Part shown: positions 1 to 8,336 of the stretch, one piece after another | Position numbering within the stretch: the first letter of the stretch is position 1 | How the letters are laid out: each line of letters starts with the position of its first letter | DNA from: Salinirubellus litoreus | Lineage (GTDB): Archaea; Halobacteriota; Halobacteria; Halobacteriales; Haloarculaceae | Length of the DNA stretch: 64,000 bases | NCBI RefSeq assembly: GCF_037335815.1 | Contig: NZ_CP147841.1 | Location: forward strand, 62,001-126,000 | Reading direction: 5' to 3' | Program-made: the position numbers and the translations under genes | Notes under the pieces: model-generated | Told to the model about the DNA's origin: nothing | Databases searched by the model: none | What the model saw: only the letters and a program-made list of their open reading frames with translations

Positions 1-1
1 C

Positions 2-475
2 GAGATCAAAACTGAAAGACCATTTCTCAACTGGAAGCACGCGACCCACGGATGGGTGGAAGGTTTCGAAGAGCTTTACGAATCAGATCTAGAGACCCTG
101 ACTCGGATATGGATGGGTACAGTTCTCTACTTAGATTATCTTGAGTCAGAAACCGGCCCGGTTGTCTTGAATGACGTCGATCCCCACCGCCTATACATGA
201 AGGATTATGGCTTTACAGTGGACACTATTGATTCTATTCTCGATGGTGACATTGACGCGAGAATACGGATGGATTCTTACCCAGGAGGACCTAATCCGAT
301 CGATTCTGGCGGCATTAATTATACTGTGCCGATTATCAGAGACCCCGATCAGACGTTCCAAGAGTTTCTTGAACATCAGAGATCAGTGTATGAGGCCGTA
401 GATAGCTCCGCGGGAGGACGCGTTGGTGGTTTTTGGGACCTTGATATAGATGATCTGGACGACAATAAAGAGTGA
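2..475 (+). CDS. C-terminal part of an unrecognised protein (5' end outside window)
   Basis: The reading frame is open from base 2 to the stop at 473-475 without needing a start codon; the first in-frame start candidate is the GTG at 56. The upstream codons read sensibly (EIKTERPFLNW...), so this is most likely the tail of a longer gene that begins left of the window. It is acidic, ends in a run rich in Asp, and has lower G+C than the backbone, like the rest of this accessory region. No domain is recognised. If translation does begin at 56, the protein would be 139 residues. Confidence 0.6.
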   Translation, partial: EIKTERPFLNWKHATHGWVEGFEELYESDLETLTRIWMGTVLYLDYLESETGPVVLNDVDPHRLYMKDYGFTVDTIDSILDGDIDARIRMDSYPGGPNPIDSGGINYTVPIIRDPDQTFQEFLEHQRSVYEAVDSSAGGRVGGFWDLDIDDLDDNKE

Positions 476-485
476 TTTGCAGAGA

Positions 486-524
486 GGATATCAAGGATTA
501 TGGATTCAAATTATTGTGATATCC
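486..524. terminator. Possible terminator hairpin after the first gene
   Basis: An 8-bp perfect inverted repeat (GGATATCA at 486-493, TGATATCC at 517-524) lies 11 bases after the stop at 475 and is followed by a pyrimidine-rich tract. It could be a transcript end or a protein-binding site. Function is inferred only. Confidence 0.35.
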
Positions 525-601
525 GTTTCCTTTTCTCGGAAATTGAAACCAAGCTTGTTAATCCGAACACTCGGTTCTCCAGCAGGTTATAATGCTCCTC
601 A

Positions 602-1252
602 TTAGAGGCCGTAGAGATCCGTCCGCTTCAGTGCGCGATCGACCGTCGGCCGGGACGTCCCGAGCTCCCGAGCGGCCTGTCGCTTGCTTATCTCCTCCTT
701 TTGCACCATGTCGAGGACGGTCACCACATGGTCATAGTTCTCGCCCTCGAGGAGCCGACCGTCCTCCTTCTGAAAGCCGAGCGGCGGCCGGCCGTGGTGA
801 TAGTTCTCCTCCCGCTGTCGCGCCGCTATGCCCTCCCGAGTCCGCTGCTGGACCATCTCCGCCTCGAGTTCGGCGAACACGCCCAGCAGCCGAAAGAGCG
901 CCTTCTGATATGGGTCGTTGTCGTCCGGCCTCATCGTCAGTCCCTCCGCGAGGATATGGAGCTCCGCCCTACCGTCCGCGACGCGCTCTGCGGTCCGATC
1001 GAGGTCTCGGATCGACCGGGAAATACGCGACACGCTGTTGACCACGACTGCGTCGATTGTGCCGGCGTCGACGTTGTTCATCAACTCCCGGTACCCTCGA
1101 CGAGCGGTGTCGGTCCCAGTTGACCGGTCGCGGTAGACCTCGATGTCGGAGAGCGCAGCGCCGAGCCGAGTCTGAGCGTATTCCGTGGTCGCGTCGATCT
1201 GTCGCTCAAGGCTTTGATCATCGGTCGAGACGCGGCAGTAGCAGGCAATCAT
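602..1252 (-). CDS. Serine recombinase / resolvase
   Basis: Small serine recombinase of the resolvase/invertase family, 216 residues. The N terminus reads MIACYCRVSTDDQSLERQ, carrying the catalytic Ser of the YxRVSTxxQ motif; the conserved Arg region is at about residues 70-75 (NSVSRISRS). The long helix with FAELEAEMVQQRTREG follows, then a C-terminal helix-turn-helix (SKRQAARELGTSRPTVDRAL). It would cut and rejoin DNA at a short dyad site as a tetramer, for cointegrate resolution or inversion. The start is supported by a TTTAAG box on the minus strand at 1274-1279, about 25 bases upstream, which fits a leaderless transcript. The palindrome at 1289-1309 sits just behind that box. It may serve the element next to tRNA-Pro. 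Confidence 0.9.
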   Translation of the reverse strand: MIACYCRVSTDDQSLERQIDATTEYAQTRLGAALSDIEVYRDRSTGTDTARRGYRELMNNVDAGTIDAVVVNSVSRISRSIRDLDRTAERVADGRAELHILAEGLTMRPDDNDPYQKALFRLLGVFAELEAEMVQQRTREGIAARQREENYHHGRPPLGFQKEDGRLLEGENYDHVVTVLDMVQKEEISKRQAARELGTSRPTVDRALKRTDLYGL

Positions 1253-1288
1253 TCCGTGCCGGGGGTAGGGACTCTTAAACCTAGAGCG

Positions 1289-1309
1289 TTTCGTACAGGC
1301 TGTACGAAA
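1289..1309. promoter_or_regulatory. Perfect 10-bp palindrome upstream of the recombinase
   Basis: TTTCGTACAG at 1289-1298 and CTGTACGAAA at 1300-1309 are exact reverse complements separated by one G. The site lies immediately upstream of the recombinase TATA-like box (1274-1279, minus strand). Resolvases commonly act at, and repress from, dyad sites next to their own gene, so this is a candidate crossover/res subsite or operator. Nothing in the sequence separates these two roles. Confidence 0.6.
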
Positions 1310-1495
1310 ACATCCGTTTTTGTTGTAACGATAATTGGGGAAAAAGCACCCCGATAACGCCGCCGGTCAGTTAAGTCGGGAAATTGATTCCTTCTAAGCA
1401 ACTAATTATAGAATTTTTATCTGTCATAAATGACACCATCAGTGAGGGCACTAAGTAGATTCCAAGATGTGGTAAGTGAAATATATATTATATGA

Positions 1496-2632
1496 TCAGT
1501 TGGACTTTGTGATTCTATTCTTTGTGATACTAATTATCGCTATGAGTAATTCACGGAGAAGTACTGCTGAAACTGTTACTGAATTAATGAGTAGCATTAC
1601 TATGCTTTCGAAGAGTAGGAATCGGGGAATAAAGACAGGTAGATCGGTCGATAAGGACATGAAACCAATAAATAAAGTTGCGAGCATTAATATAAAAATT
1701 AGACCAATAGATCTATTTAAGAAAATGTTTAGATCATGTTTTTCGAGAAATGACGCGCTGATACCAGTGATTCCGATGAGAAGTGTGATTACTAAAACCA
1801 TAATTTGCACGTATAGATCAGTCAGGAAATCAGGAGGAATCAAGAGGAAAGCTGCAAGCAGAGACGTGGTTAGAAAAATGCATGCATCAATTTTCGTGTA
1901 TATTTTGATATACAAATAGACATTAGATATATTAACACTTTCAGATATTATGAAGGAAATTATAATAATCGTTAAGAATGAGGCTATCAGTGCTAGCAAC
2001 GCGTTAGCAAGAACGATCGCCGGGAATGCAATGACAATGGAAACTATAAAATATATTACCCCGTTTCGGAGGGCTTGAAAAGACTTATTCAGATCTTCAC
2101 GATGCTCTTCCAATGTCGAAAAGTTACATGCAATAACTTGAGAATAGTGTTTTATGCTTTCATCCGAGCTGTTAGAACCATTTTTCGGCAATCTATATCT
2201 GATTCCATTTCTTGATGTAGAGAAACCGGCCGCTTCTGGCGCGATAACTCTGAGTTGGAAGAAAGGAGCTAGTAGTAATATATGGACCACTGACAACAAA
2301 ACAGCCACGACAAATACAACCATAATGCCTTCAGCTATAATTTGTGCCTGAATATCGTTCAAGAACCCAAACGAATTGTTGATATTTATTGATAAATCTT
2401 CGACCCGTTCCGGAGTCGCATACGAGCCGAAAACCGGATCTTGACCAAATACTGCAATAGATCCGATAGTAATAATAAGTCCGATAATACTAAGTTCAAT
2501 CCTTAGAAAGGAGCGGGCAGTCTCGTCAAGGTGTCTTTTCGTTTCTAACTGTTGGCCAATAGTCCACTGAATACTCGACGAAGGAGAGGCCGAGGAGTTG
2601 TTTGGATCGCGTTTATTTGTCAAATCATTCAA
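1496..2632 (-). CDS. Low-G+C multi-pass membrane protein, function unknown
   Basis: A 378-residue protein with a polar N terminus of about 40 residues followed by roughly eight to nine hydrophobic segments: near 43-62, 98-125, two or three closely spaced between about 195 and 235, two around 250-290, and three in the last 85 residues. A charged loop at about 135-185 separates the first pair from the rest. Codon use is strikingly A/T-rich compared with the backbone, a sign of recent acquisition. The assigned start is a TTG at 2632; no ATG or GTG lies close upstream before an in-frame stop, so the start is uncertain. No family is recognised. It lies between the recombinase and the replication gene of the tRNA-Pro element. 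Confidence 0.65.
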   Translation of the reverse strand: MNDLTNKRDPNNSSASPSSSIQWTIGQQLETKRHLDETARSFLRIELSIIGLIITIGSIAVFGQDPVFGSYATPERVEDLSININNSFGFLNDIQAQIIAEGIMVVFVVAVLLSVVHILLLAPFFQLRVIAPEAAGFSTSRNGIRYRLPKNGSNSSDESIKHYSQVIACNFSTLEEHREDLNKSFQALRNGVIYFIVSIVIAFPAIVLANALLALIASFLTIIIISFIISESVNISNVYLYIKIYTKIDACIFLTTSLLAAFLLIPPDFLTDLYVQIMVLVITLLIGITGISASFLEKHDLNIFLNRSIGLIFILMLATLFIGFMSLSTDLPVFIPRFLLFESIVMLLINSVTVSAVLLRELLIAIISITKNRITKSN

Positions 2633-2640
2633 TGAATGAT
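2624..2640. promoter_or_regulatory. Palindrome over the start of the membrane-protein gene
   Basis: ATCATTC (2624-2630) and GAATGAT (2634-2640) form a 7-bp dyad with a 3-base centre, overlapping the proposed TTG start at 2632. It could be an operator or an early-mRNA hairpin. Evidence is only the symmetry and the position. Confidence 0.3.
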
Positions 2641-2727
2641 AGTTGAATGTTATTCAATCTTTCCAAAACGCTATACAGCTTGGAGCCAGCGCTACTAACC
2701 GAAGCACCCAACCCGAGAGAGGCATGA

Positions 2728-5700
2728 TCACGACGGCGGTGGAGTACCCGGGAACATATCATCAGTATCATGGATGAGCTCTCCGTACTCATGGTCTGAT
2801 GTTTCGCTAATAGTATCTCGGGGGTTAGTGACAAAGCTCCGGAAGTCCCACGTATAGGTACTTATACGAGAGACTTCCGCAACTGTCTCCTCATCCTCAA
2901 CGACTCCGAGTTCCACTTCTCCATGGTCGCTCACCCGGTGTAGACCATCATCACGCCACACGTAACCACGCCCCTCAACTGTTCGGGCCAGGTATCCGCG
3001 GGCGGCCAGCGTGTTCAGATGCTCACGTACCTGCCGTTCGCCAATAGTGACGTGGGGATGATCGACAATATTCGCCGTCCGCCAACTGGTGAGACCGCTC
3101 GCGGCGTCGAGGACCTGGCGCATCCCGTCACTCCACACTTTCAGCACCCGTCCTTCACCGGCGGTCGGTACCCACTCGGGAAGGGTATCCGTATGAACAT
3201 AGACGACGGCACCGTTCCCATCCCGACCGAATCGCATGGCCGCTTGGAGGGTATCGTGCTCTCGCATATGGGTGAGTACTCGGTCGCCGAAGGGCCCGTA
3301 TGAGAGCTCCGCCCCTTTCCCGCCATTCCGTTCAACGGGCTCACCGGCGTAGGCCCCCCACTTCTTGATGTACCCGTCGCCGTAGTGATTCGACCCAATC
3401 ACGGCACCAAGCCGGGTGTCGTCGAACTCGTTACTCCCGAGGACGTTCCCGTAGTGTTTCGTCTCCTCGACGAGGTCGAGAATCCCGGCTGCATCGTATT
3501 CGACCTCGGCCGCTGAAGTCGTAATTACCGACGGCCGCTCGCCGTGCTGCTCAGCAATGGCCTCGAGGAGCGCCGCGTCCTGCTCACCGTTGACGTGGTC
3601 GGCTGAGTTGTAGGGCTTGATCCACTCCGTCGTCCGAACGAGGTTCAGATTAAGGGCGTCACGGATATACTCGGCCCGTTCCTCCCCCTGAAGGACTTGC
3701 CGGTGATTGAGTCGCTCACCGAGGGTAAGTTCCCACATACGTTTTATTGGCGTCCCATCGAGAGCAACAACCCCACTCGCGTACTTGAGCGCCGGCGGCC
3801 GAAGGAGAGAAACCGAGCCCCGTGCCCGGTTGAATACCCCAACACCGGCGTCCTCGAGGTCGGCACGCTCAACCCCATTCTCGAGGTCGTCGCTCGCAAG
3901 GAGCGTAAAGACGGCGAGGGGCGCAGCGGCGTGGGCGCTCGCGTCGTCGAATACATCCGTCTCCTCAGAGTCAACGCCGTGCTCGTCGAACCACAGCAGG
4001 GCGTCGGCGCGTCGGCGCTCGTCGTCCCGGTTCTCCAGTAGATCGGTGTAGCTGTCGAATGGGACGTTGTCCGTCGTTTCGAGCCAGTAGGACACGGCTC
4101 CCTGGAGTTCTGGGCCAAGGAGCGTTTCATAGGCGTCGGGGAACTCGTCGAATACCACCGTCCGCCCGGTGGTCACCTTCGGCTTGTGCGCGTGAGAGTA
4201 GTGGCCGATCAGGACGTCGTACTCAGTGGGGTGAAAGTCCCATTTGCTCGCGTAAGGACACCGCTGTCCTTCATGCTCTTGACAGGGGAGCGGCCGATCG
4301 AGGACGTACTCGGCGCTTCGGTGGATCTCCTTTGGCGTTGCCCCTCGGTTGTACCAGCCACGAACGGTGTCAGCCCATTCCTCACCGTGCTCACCGTTCG
4401 CCGTGAGACAGTCGCGGGTGAAACTCGGGAGCGTGTAGTGACTCAGCCCGTGCTCGTCGCACCAGTCGCGAAACTGCTGATACTGCTCTTTATGCCCTCG
4501 GCCCGTGAGGACGGTCACCTGCTTGCCGGTGTCGGCGGCCGCTTCGATCGCGCCATAGGATTTGCCCATCGTCGGAAGCGCCTCAACGAGCACCCGGTCA
4601 CCTCGCTCGTAGGCGCTCGCAATCGCCCTCACAGTCCGCTCGCGAGCGCTCTCGACGGTGAGAGCATCGTCGCCCTGTCGGGCGGCGTGTCGCCAGTCCC
4701 ACCCGCTTGTAGCCGTGGTAAGGTCTCGAACAGCAGTCGGGAGGACAGCGACGTGCTCAGCATCCACCTCTTTCCCCCCGACGTACTCGGGGATCGGAGC
4801 ACCAGCCTCGCGAGCGGCGTCGACAGCTGCCCACCACTCGTCACCGACGAGCCGGTCCCACGGCATCGAGAGAATGCCCTCCTCAGCCGCAAAGAGCGAG
4901 AGGACACCGAATCCCTCGCCGTGCTTGTGATCGTAGAACACCGCCTCGCCCGCTGGCCGATGGAGGCTATCGTTTCCACTCGAGGTCCGGTAACTGGAGG
5001 GGTCCCACTGCTCCCACCCGGTCCCGTCCTCGCCGACCTTCCTCGCTCGGAGAGGGAGGTCCGACGGCCGGAGGTGGTCGACGGCCTTCAGTACGTCTCG
5101 CATCTCCTCCGTAGTCTCGTCGATAGCCGTCACTGTCGGCTCGTACTCGGCGAGGTCCTCTCGGTCGCGATCGGTGTCGTGGTGGACTTCCGGCTCGGCT
5201 CGGAGTGCCTCGTACTCCTCGAGGACGGTCCGCAGCGCGTCGGCATCCCACTCGGCCACCTCGAGCGGTGTCCCCACAACGTGATCACCCGTCGCGACGT
5301 TCACGTGTTTGCCGGCGTAGATCTCGATCGTCGGTGGAGTGTCGTTCGCACCCCACGGTTCGGTATCGATGTCGAACACCGCTTGACTCATCCCGTTCGG
5401 GAGCTCCCCTCGGTAGTAGGCGTGCGCCCCCGTCCCGGACGTGCTGACGTCAGCGTAGGTGAAGCCGAACGCCTCGAGGAGACGGACGAACTCGGGATGT
5501 ACCTCACCGGTCTCGGGACACCGGACGTCGTCGCCGTCGACGAACGCAAAGGGGTCAGATTCTAACTGGATGAACACCCGCCCGTCTAGTCGGGGATCGT
5601 CCTCAGCGAGTCTGACGGTCTCGCCGTCGGTGTAGTTCGCCTCAAGTCCCCACTTCCACCGGGCGTCCTTCTCCTCGTCGGCGTCGGGGTGATTACGGCT

Positions 5701-6108
5701 GCTCCATGGTGCGAAAGGGAGTTTCCCCCGTCGTCCCATCCACTGCTCGCGGATGAGTAGCGCTGGCGGGTAGGTATCCGGTTCGACCTCGGTGAAATCC
5801 GCGCTAGCAAAGCTCTCCGTTGTCAGCGAGGGTGTTCTCTGGGGATCAGGGGTGGGGTTCGACCCGATAGTTCCATCCTCCACCCCGAGCGTTTCGGGTG
5901 ACTCCTCGGACGCGGCCGCTACTCCGGGGAACATCCCGCCCGTGTCCTTCCCGACGAGTTCACCAGCGTCGAGCGCCGCCTCCACGCGCTCGTAGGCCTG
6001 AGAGACGGATATGTCGGTAGCGTCGGCGTATGCTTCGGCTACCTGCCCAACAGCAGGCTCGTCGACGCCGAGGCTGTCGAGCAAGCGTCTCCACTCGACG
6101 CCCGTCAC
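2728..6108 (-). CDS. Primase-helicase-like replication protein of the integrated element
   Basis: About 1126 residues. The N-terminal third has features of primase-polymerase (AEP-like) proteins of mobile elements: FVDGDDVRCPETGE near 190-203, STSGTGAHAYYRGEL near 225-238 and IEIYAGKHVNVATGDH near 262-276. A helicase-like region follows with a Walker A-type loop (EALPTMGKSYG, about 510) and a Walker B (TVVFDEFPD, about 652). Three Cys (about 567, 609 and 617) between these motifs could bind Fe-S or zinc. A motif VI-like stretch (AAMRFGRDGNG) and a winged-helix-like segment lie near the C terminus. The GTG at 6108 is preferred over the in-frame GTG at 6117 because it forms a GTGA overlap with the stop of the upstream mini-gene. 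It probably initiates or drives replication of the element. The family assignment is from motifs only. Confidence 0.7.
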   Translation of the reverse strand: MTGVEWRRLLDSLGVDEPAVGQVAEAYADATDISVSQAYERVEAALDAGELVGKDTGGMFPGVAAASEESPETLGVEDGTIGSNPTPDPQRTPSLTTESFASADFTEVEPDTYPPALLIREQWMGRRGKLPFAPWSSRNHPDADEEKDARWKWGLEANYTDGETVRLAEDDPRLDGRVFIQLESDPFAFVDGDDVRCPETGEVHPEFVRLLEAFGFTYADVSTSGTGAHAYYRGELPNGMSQAVFDIDTEPWGANDTPPTIEIYAGKHVNVATGDHVVGTPLEVAEWDADALRTVLEEYEALRAEPEVHHDTDRDREDLAEYEPTVTAIDETTEEMRDVLKAVDHLRPSDLPLRARKVGEDGTGWEQWDPSSYRTSSGNDSLHRPAGEAVFYDHKHGEGFGVLSLFAAEEGILSMPWDRLVGDEWWAAVDAAREAGAPIPEYVGGKEVDAEHVAVLPTAVRDLTTATSGWDWRHAARQGDDALTVESARERTVRAIASAYERGDRVLVEALPTMGKSYGAIEAAADTGKQVTVLTGRGHKEQYQQFRDWCDEHGLSHYTLPSFTRDCLTANGEHGEEWADTVRGWYNRGATPKEIHRSAEYVLDRPLPCQEHEGQRCPYASKWDFHPTEYDVLIGHYSHAHKPKVTTGRTVVFDEFPDAYETLLGPELQGAVSYWLETTDNVPFDSYTDLLENRDDERRRADALLWFDEHGVDSEETDVFDDASAHAAAPLAVFTLLASDDLENGVERADLEDAGVGVFNRARGSVSLLRPPALKYASGVVALDGTPIKRMWELTLGERLNHRQVLQGEERAEYIRDALNLNLVRTTEWIKPYNSADHVNGEQDAALLEAIAEQHGERPSVITTSAAEVEYDAAGILDLVEETKHYGNVLGSNEFDDTRLGAVIGSNHYGDGYIKKWGAYAGEPVERNGGKGAELSYGPFGDRVLTHMREHDTLQAAMRFGRDGNGAVVYVHTDTLPEWVPTAGEGRVLKVWSDGMRQVLDAASGLTSWRTANIVDHPHVTIGERQVREHLNTLAARGYLARTVEGRGYVWRDDGLHRVSDHGEVELGVVEDEETVAEVSRISTYTWDFRSFVTNPRDTISETSDHEYGELIHDTDDMFPGTPPPS

Positions 6109-6215
6109 GGGTAACACCTCCCCTCGTCGAGGGCTGGACAGGGCTGCTCGTCCTCTCGAATGTAGCCGCCGCAGAACTCGCAGATGGGGGGCTCCAGTTC
6201 GACGGTCCGACTCAC
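6105..6215 (-). CDS. 36-residue Cys (zinc-finger-like) protein coupled to the replication gene
   Basis: Short ORF beginning MSRTVELEPPICEFCGGYI and ending CPALDEGRCYP. It has one CxxC pair (residues 12 and 15) and two later Cys (26 and 34), fitting a tiny zinc-binding fold. Its TGA (6105-6107) overlaps the GTG start of the primase-helicase gene as GTGA, so the two are probably translationally coupled. An in-frame GTG nine bases upstream is an alternative start. A clear paralogue lies at 31889-32002, also right beside a tRNA 3' end. Conservation in two unlinked elements, more than its length, supports it as a real gene. Function is unknown; a replication accessory or regulator is possible. Confidence 0.7.
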   Translation of the reverse strand: MSRTVELEPPICEFCGGYIREDEQPCPALDEGRCYP

Positions 6216-6291
6216 CGGAACCACCCCCTGCCGGAGGGGATTATACCCCCGGCTATGTGGCGCAGGATTTCCGAAAACCCACTTAAGGGGA

Positions 6292-6364
6292 TGGGACCGC
6301 CCGGATTTGAACCGGGGTCAACGGCACCCAAGGCCGCAAGTATACCAGGCTAACCCACGGTCCC
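6292..6364 (-). tRNA. tRNA-Pro(TGG)
   Basis: A 73-nt cloverleaf on the minus strand. The acceptor stem is GGGACCG / CGGUCCC with discriminator A; the anticodon stem GCGGC / GCCGU encloses loop CUUGGGU with anticodon UGG; the T arm carries GGUUCAAAUCC. CCA is not encoded. The 3' end faces the accessory element on the left, consistent with use as an integration site. No intron is evident. Confidence 0.95.
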
Positions 6365-6417
6365 GTACCCGGTATCACGCACACCACGAACCAAAGCGTT
6401 TCGCTTACACCGCGAAC

Positions 6418-8250
6418 TCACACGCCGTAGATGAACGCGATACCGAGCGTCGTCACGACGGCGAACAGCAGTTGCAGGGGCGTTCCCACTTTCACGTAGT
6501 CGGTGAAGCGGTAGCCGCCGGGGCCGTAGACGAACAGGTTGGTCTGGTAGCCCACGGGCGTCATGAACGCCGTGCTGGCGGCGAACGTCACCGCGAGGAC
6601 GAACGCGAACGGGTCGCCGCCGACCTGCCTGGCCGTCTCGAACGCCACCGGAATCATCAGGACGACGCTCGCGTTGTTCGAGATGACGTTCGTGAGGAGT
6701 GCGGTCACGAGGTACATCAGCCCGAGCACGCCGAGCAGCGGGAGCGAGCCGGAGGTTCCGACGATCAGTTCGGCGACGAAGTCCGCGCCGCCGGTGCGTT
6801 CGAGCGCGATCCCCAGGGGGATGACCCCCGCCAGCAGGAAGATGATGTCCCACTGGACGGCGTCGTAGACCTCGGCGGGTTTGAGACAGCCGGTGACGAC
6901 CATCAGCACCGCGCCGGCGAGCGCCGAGACGACGATGGGGAGGACGTTCAGGGCGGCAACGCCGACCACGCCCGCGACGATGCCCACCGCCAGGGGGACC
7001 TTCGAGCGCCGGAAGTCCGGGCGTTCTACCTCCTGGGCGACGATGAAGTTCCGGTTGGTGTTCAGCCGGTCGACGCTGTCGCCGGTCGCCTGGACGAGCA
7101 GCGTGTCGCCGACGCGCAGCCGGAGGTTGTCCATCCGCTGGCGGATGACGTCGCCGCCGCGGCGCAGCGCGAGGACGGTCGCGTCGTAGCGCTGGCGGAA
7201 GTTCGTCGACGCGAGCGTCTCCCCGGCGAGGAACGACCCGGGGGCGATCACCACCTCGACGAGGTTCTCCTGCTCCTCGGCCTGTTCGAGTTCGTCCTCG
7301 TCGACGGTGACGTCGGGCAGGAGGTCGAGCCCCTCGACGTCCAGCAGTTCGACCAGGGTGTCCCGGTCGGTCCGGACGGCGAAGACGTCGCCGGCCTGGA
7401 TCACCTTCGGGGCGAGCGGTTCGAGGAACACCTGGTTGCCGCGGATGAGCTGAACGAGGTCGACGTCGAAGTCGGTCTCCTCGAGGCCGCTCTGGACCGT
7501 CTCGCCCACGAGCGGGGAGTCCTCGCGGACGACCACCTCGGTGAGGTACTCGGCCATCCCGAACTCCTCGGTCAGGTCGTCCTGTGCCCGGATGCGCTCG
7601 GGGAGGAGCCACCGACCGACCGTCAGCAGGTAGACGAATCCCGCGACGCTGACGACGAGACCGAGCGCGGTGAACTCGAACATCGAGAACGGTCGGCCCA
7701 GGTACTGCGGCCTGGCGACGATGTCGCTCGCGAGGATGTTCGTCGACGTGCCGATGAGCGTGAGCATCCCGCCGAACATCGAGGCGTACGAGAGCGGGAT
7801 GAGGAGTTTGGAGGGCGAGGTCCCCCCCTCGTGGGCCAGGTCCGTGACCATCGGCAGGAGGATGGCGACCGCCGCGGTGTTGTTGATGAACCCCGAAATC
7901 GGCCCGACGAGGGTCATGGTCGCCCCGAGCTGACGGGAGAGCGAGTCACGGGTGAACCGGGCGATGCGTCGCCCGAGTATCTGGATGATGCCGGTCCGCT
8001 GGACGCCCGCCGAGAGAACGAACATCGCGAGCACCGTCAGCGTCGCCGAGGAGGCGAACCCCGAGGTACCCTCCGCCGCGGAGATCCCGGTGAAGTTCAC
8101 CGGGCCGGACGACCCGAGGATCATCAGCGCGACCATGATCCCGATGGCCGTGATGTCGATAGGGACGGGTTCGAGCGCGAACAGCACCAGCGCGACGAGG
8201 ATGATGCCGAAGACGACCAGCATCCCGGGCGTCACTGGTGGGAGTGCCAC
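6418..8250 (-). CDS. SLC13/DASS-type permease with two TrkA-C domains
   Basis: A 610-residue membrane transporter. Hydrophobic helices fill residues 8-215 and about 405-610, with the paired anion-transporter signatures FINNTAAVA (near 121), GTSTNI (near 167) and ISNNASVVLM in the second half. The central cytoplasmic insert of about 180 residues holds two RCK_C/TrkA-C-like domains (about 235-305 and 320-390), which in this family bind small ligands and probably gate transport. It is likely a sodium-coupled uptake system for a dicarboxylate, sulfate or similar anion; the substrate cannot be read from sequence. The gene lies between tRNA-Pro and a convergently unrelated helicase gene transcribed in the same direction, with no obvious operon partner. 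Confidence 0.85.
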   Translation of the reverse strand: MALPPVTPGMLVVFGIILVALVLFALEPVPIDITAIGIMVALMILGSSGPVNFTGISAAEGTSGFASSATLTVLAMFVLSAGVQRTGIIQILGRRIARFTRDSLSRQLGATMTLVGPISGFINNTAAVAILLPMVTDLAHEGGTSPSKLLIPLSYASMFGGMLTLIGTSTNILASDIVARPQYLGRPFSMFEFTALGLVVSVAGFVYLLTVGRWLLPERIRAQDDLTEEFGMAEYLTEVVVREDSPLVGETVQSGLEETDFDVDLVQLIRGNQVFLEPLAPKVIQAGDVFAVRTDRDTLVELLDVEGLDLLPDVTVDEDELEQAEEQENLVEVVIAPGSFLAGETLASTNFRQRYDATVLALRRGGDVIRQRMDNLRLRVGDTLLVQATGDSVDRLNTNRNFIVAQEVERPDFRRSKVPLAVGIVAGVVGVAALNVLPIVVSALAGAVLMVVTGCLKPAEVYDAVQWDIIFLLAGVIPLGIALERTGGADFVAELIVGTSGSLPLLGVLGLMYLVTALLTNVISNNASVVLMIPVAFETARQVGGDPFAFVLAVTFAASTAFMTPVGYQTNLFVYGPGGYRFTDYVKVGTPLQLLFAVVTTLGIAFIYGV

Positions 8251-8336
8251 GTCGGAGGGACTCCTGGAGCGGCTAAAAAGGTCCCGACAGAGGCGGCGCG
8301 TCCCGCACCGTCCCGGTCGTCGTGTATTCGGTCGAC

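Larger units (their letters stand above)
1..6291. mobile_element. Integrated element beside tRNA-Pro (right part only)
   Basis: Accessory segment ending at the 3' end of tRNA-Pro. It contains a serine recombinase, a low-G+C membrane protein, a primase-helicase-like replication protein and a 36-residue Cys protein, none of which resembles the neighbouring housekeeping genes. Integration next to a tRNA 3' end is the usual arrangement for haloarchaeal plasmids and proviruses. No second copy of the tRNA-Pro 3' end is visible in the window, so the far boundary probably lies to the left. No tyrosine integrase is seen in this part. The element call is inference from gene content and position. Confidence 0.55.

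Noticed and set aside
1..6291. Second copy of the tRNA-Pro 3' end as an att site
   Set aside because: Looked for TGGGACCGCCCGG-like sequence; none is visible, so the other boundary must lie outside the window or be degraded.
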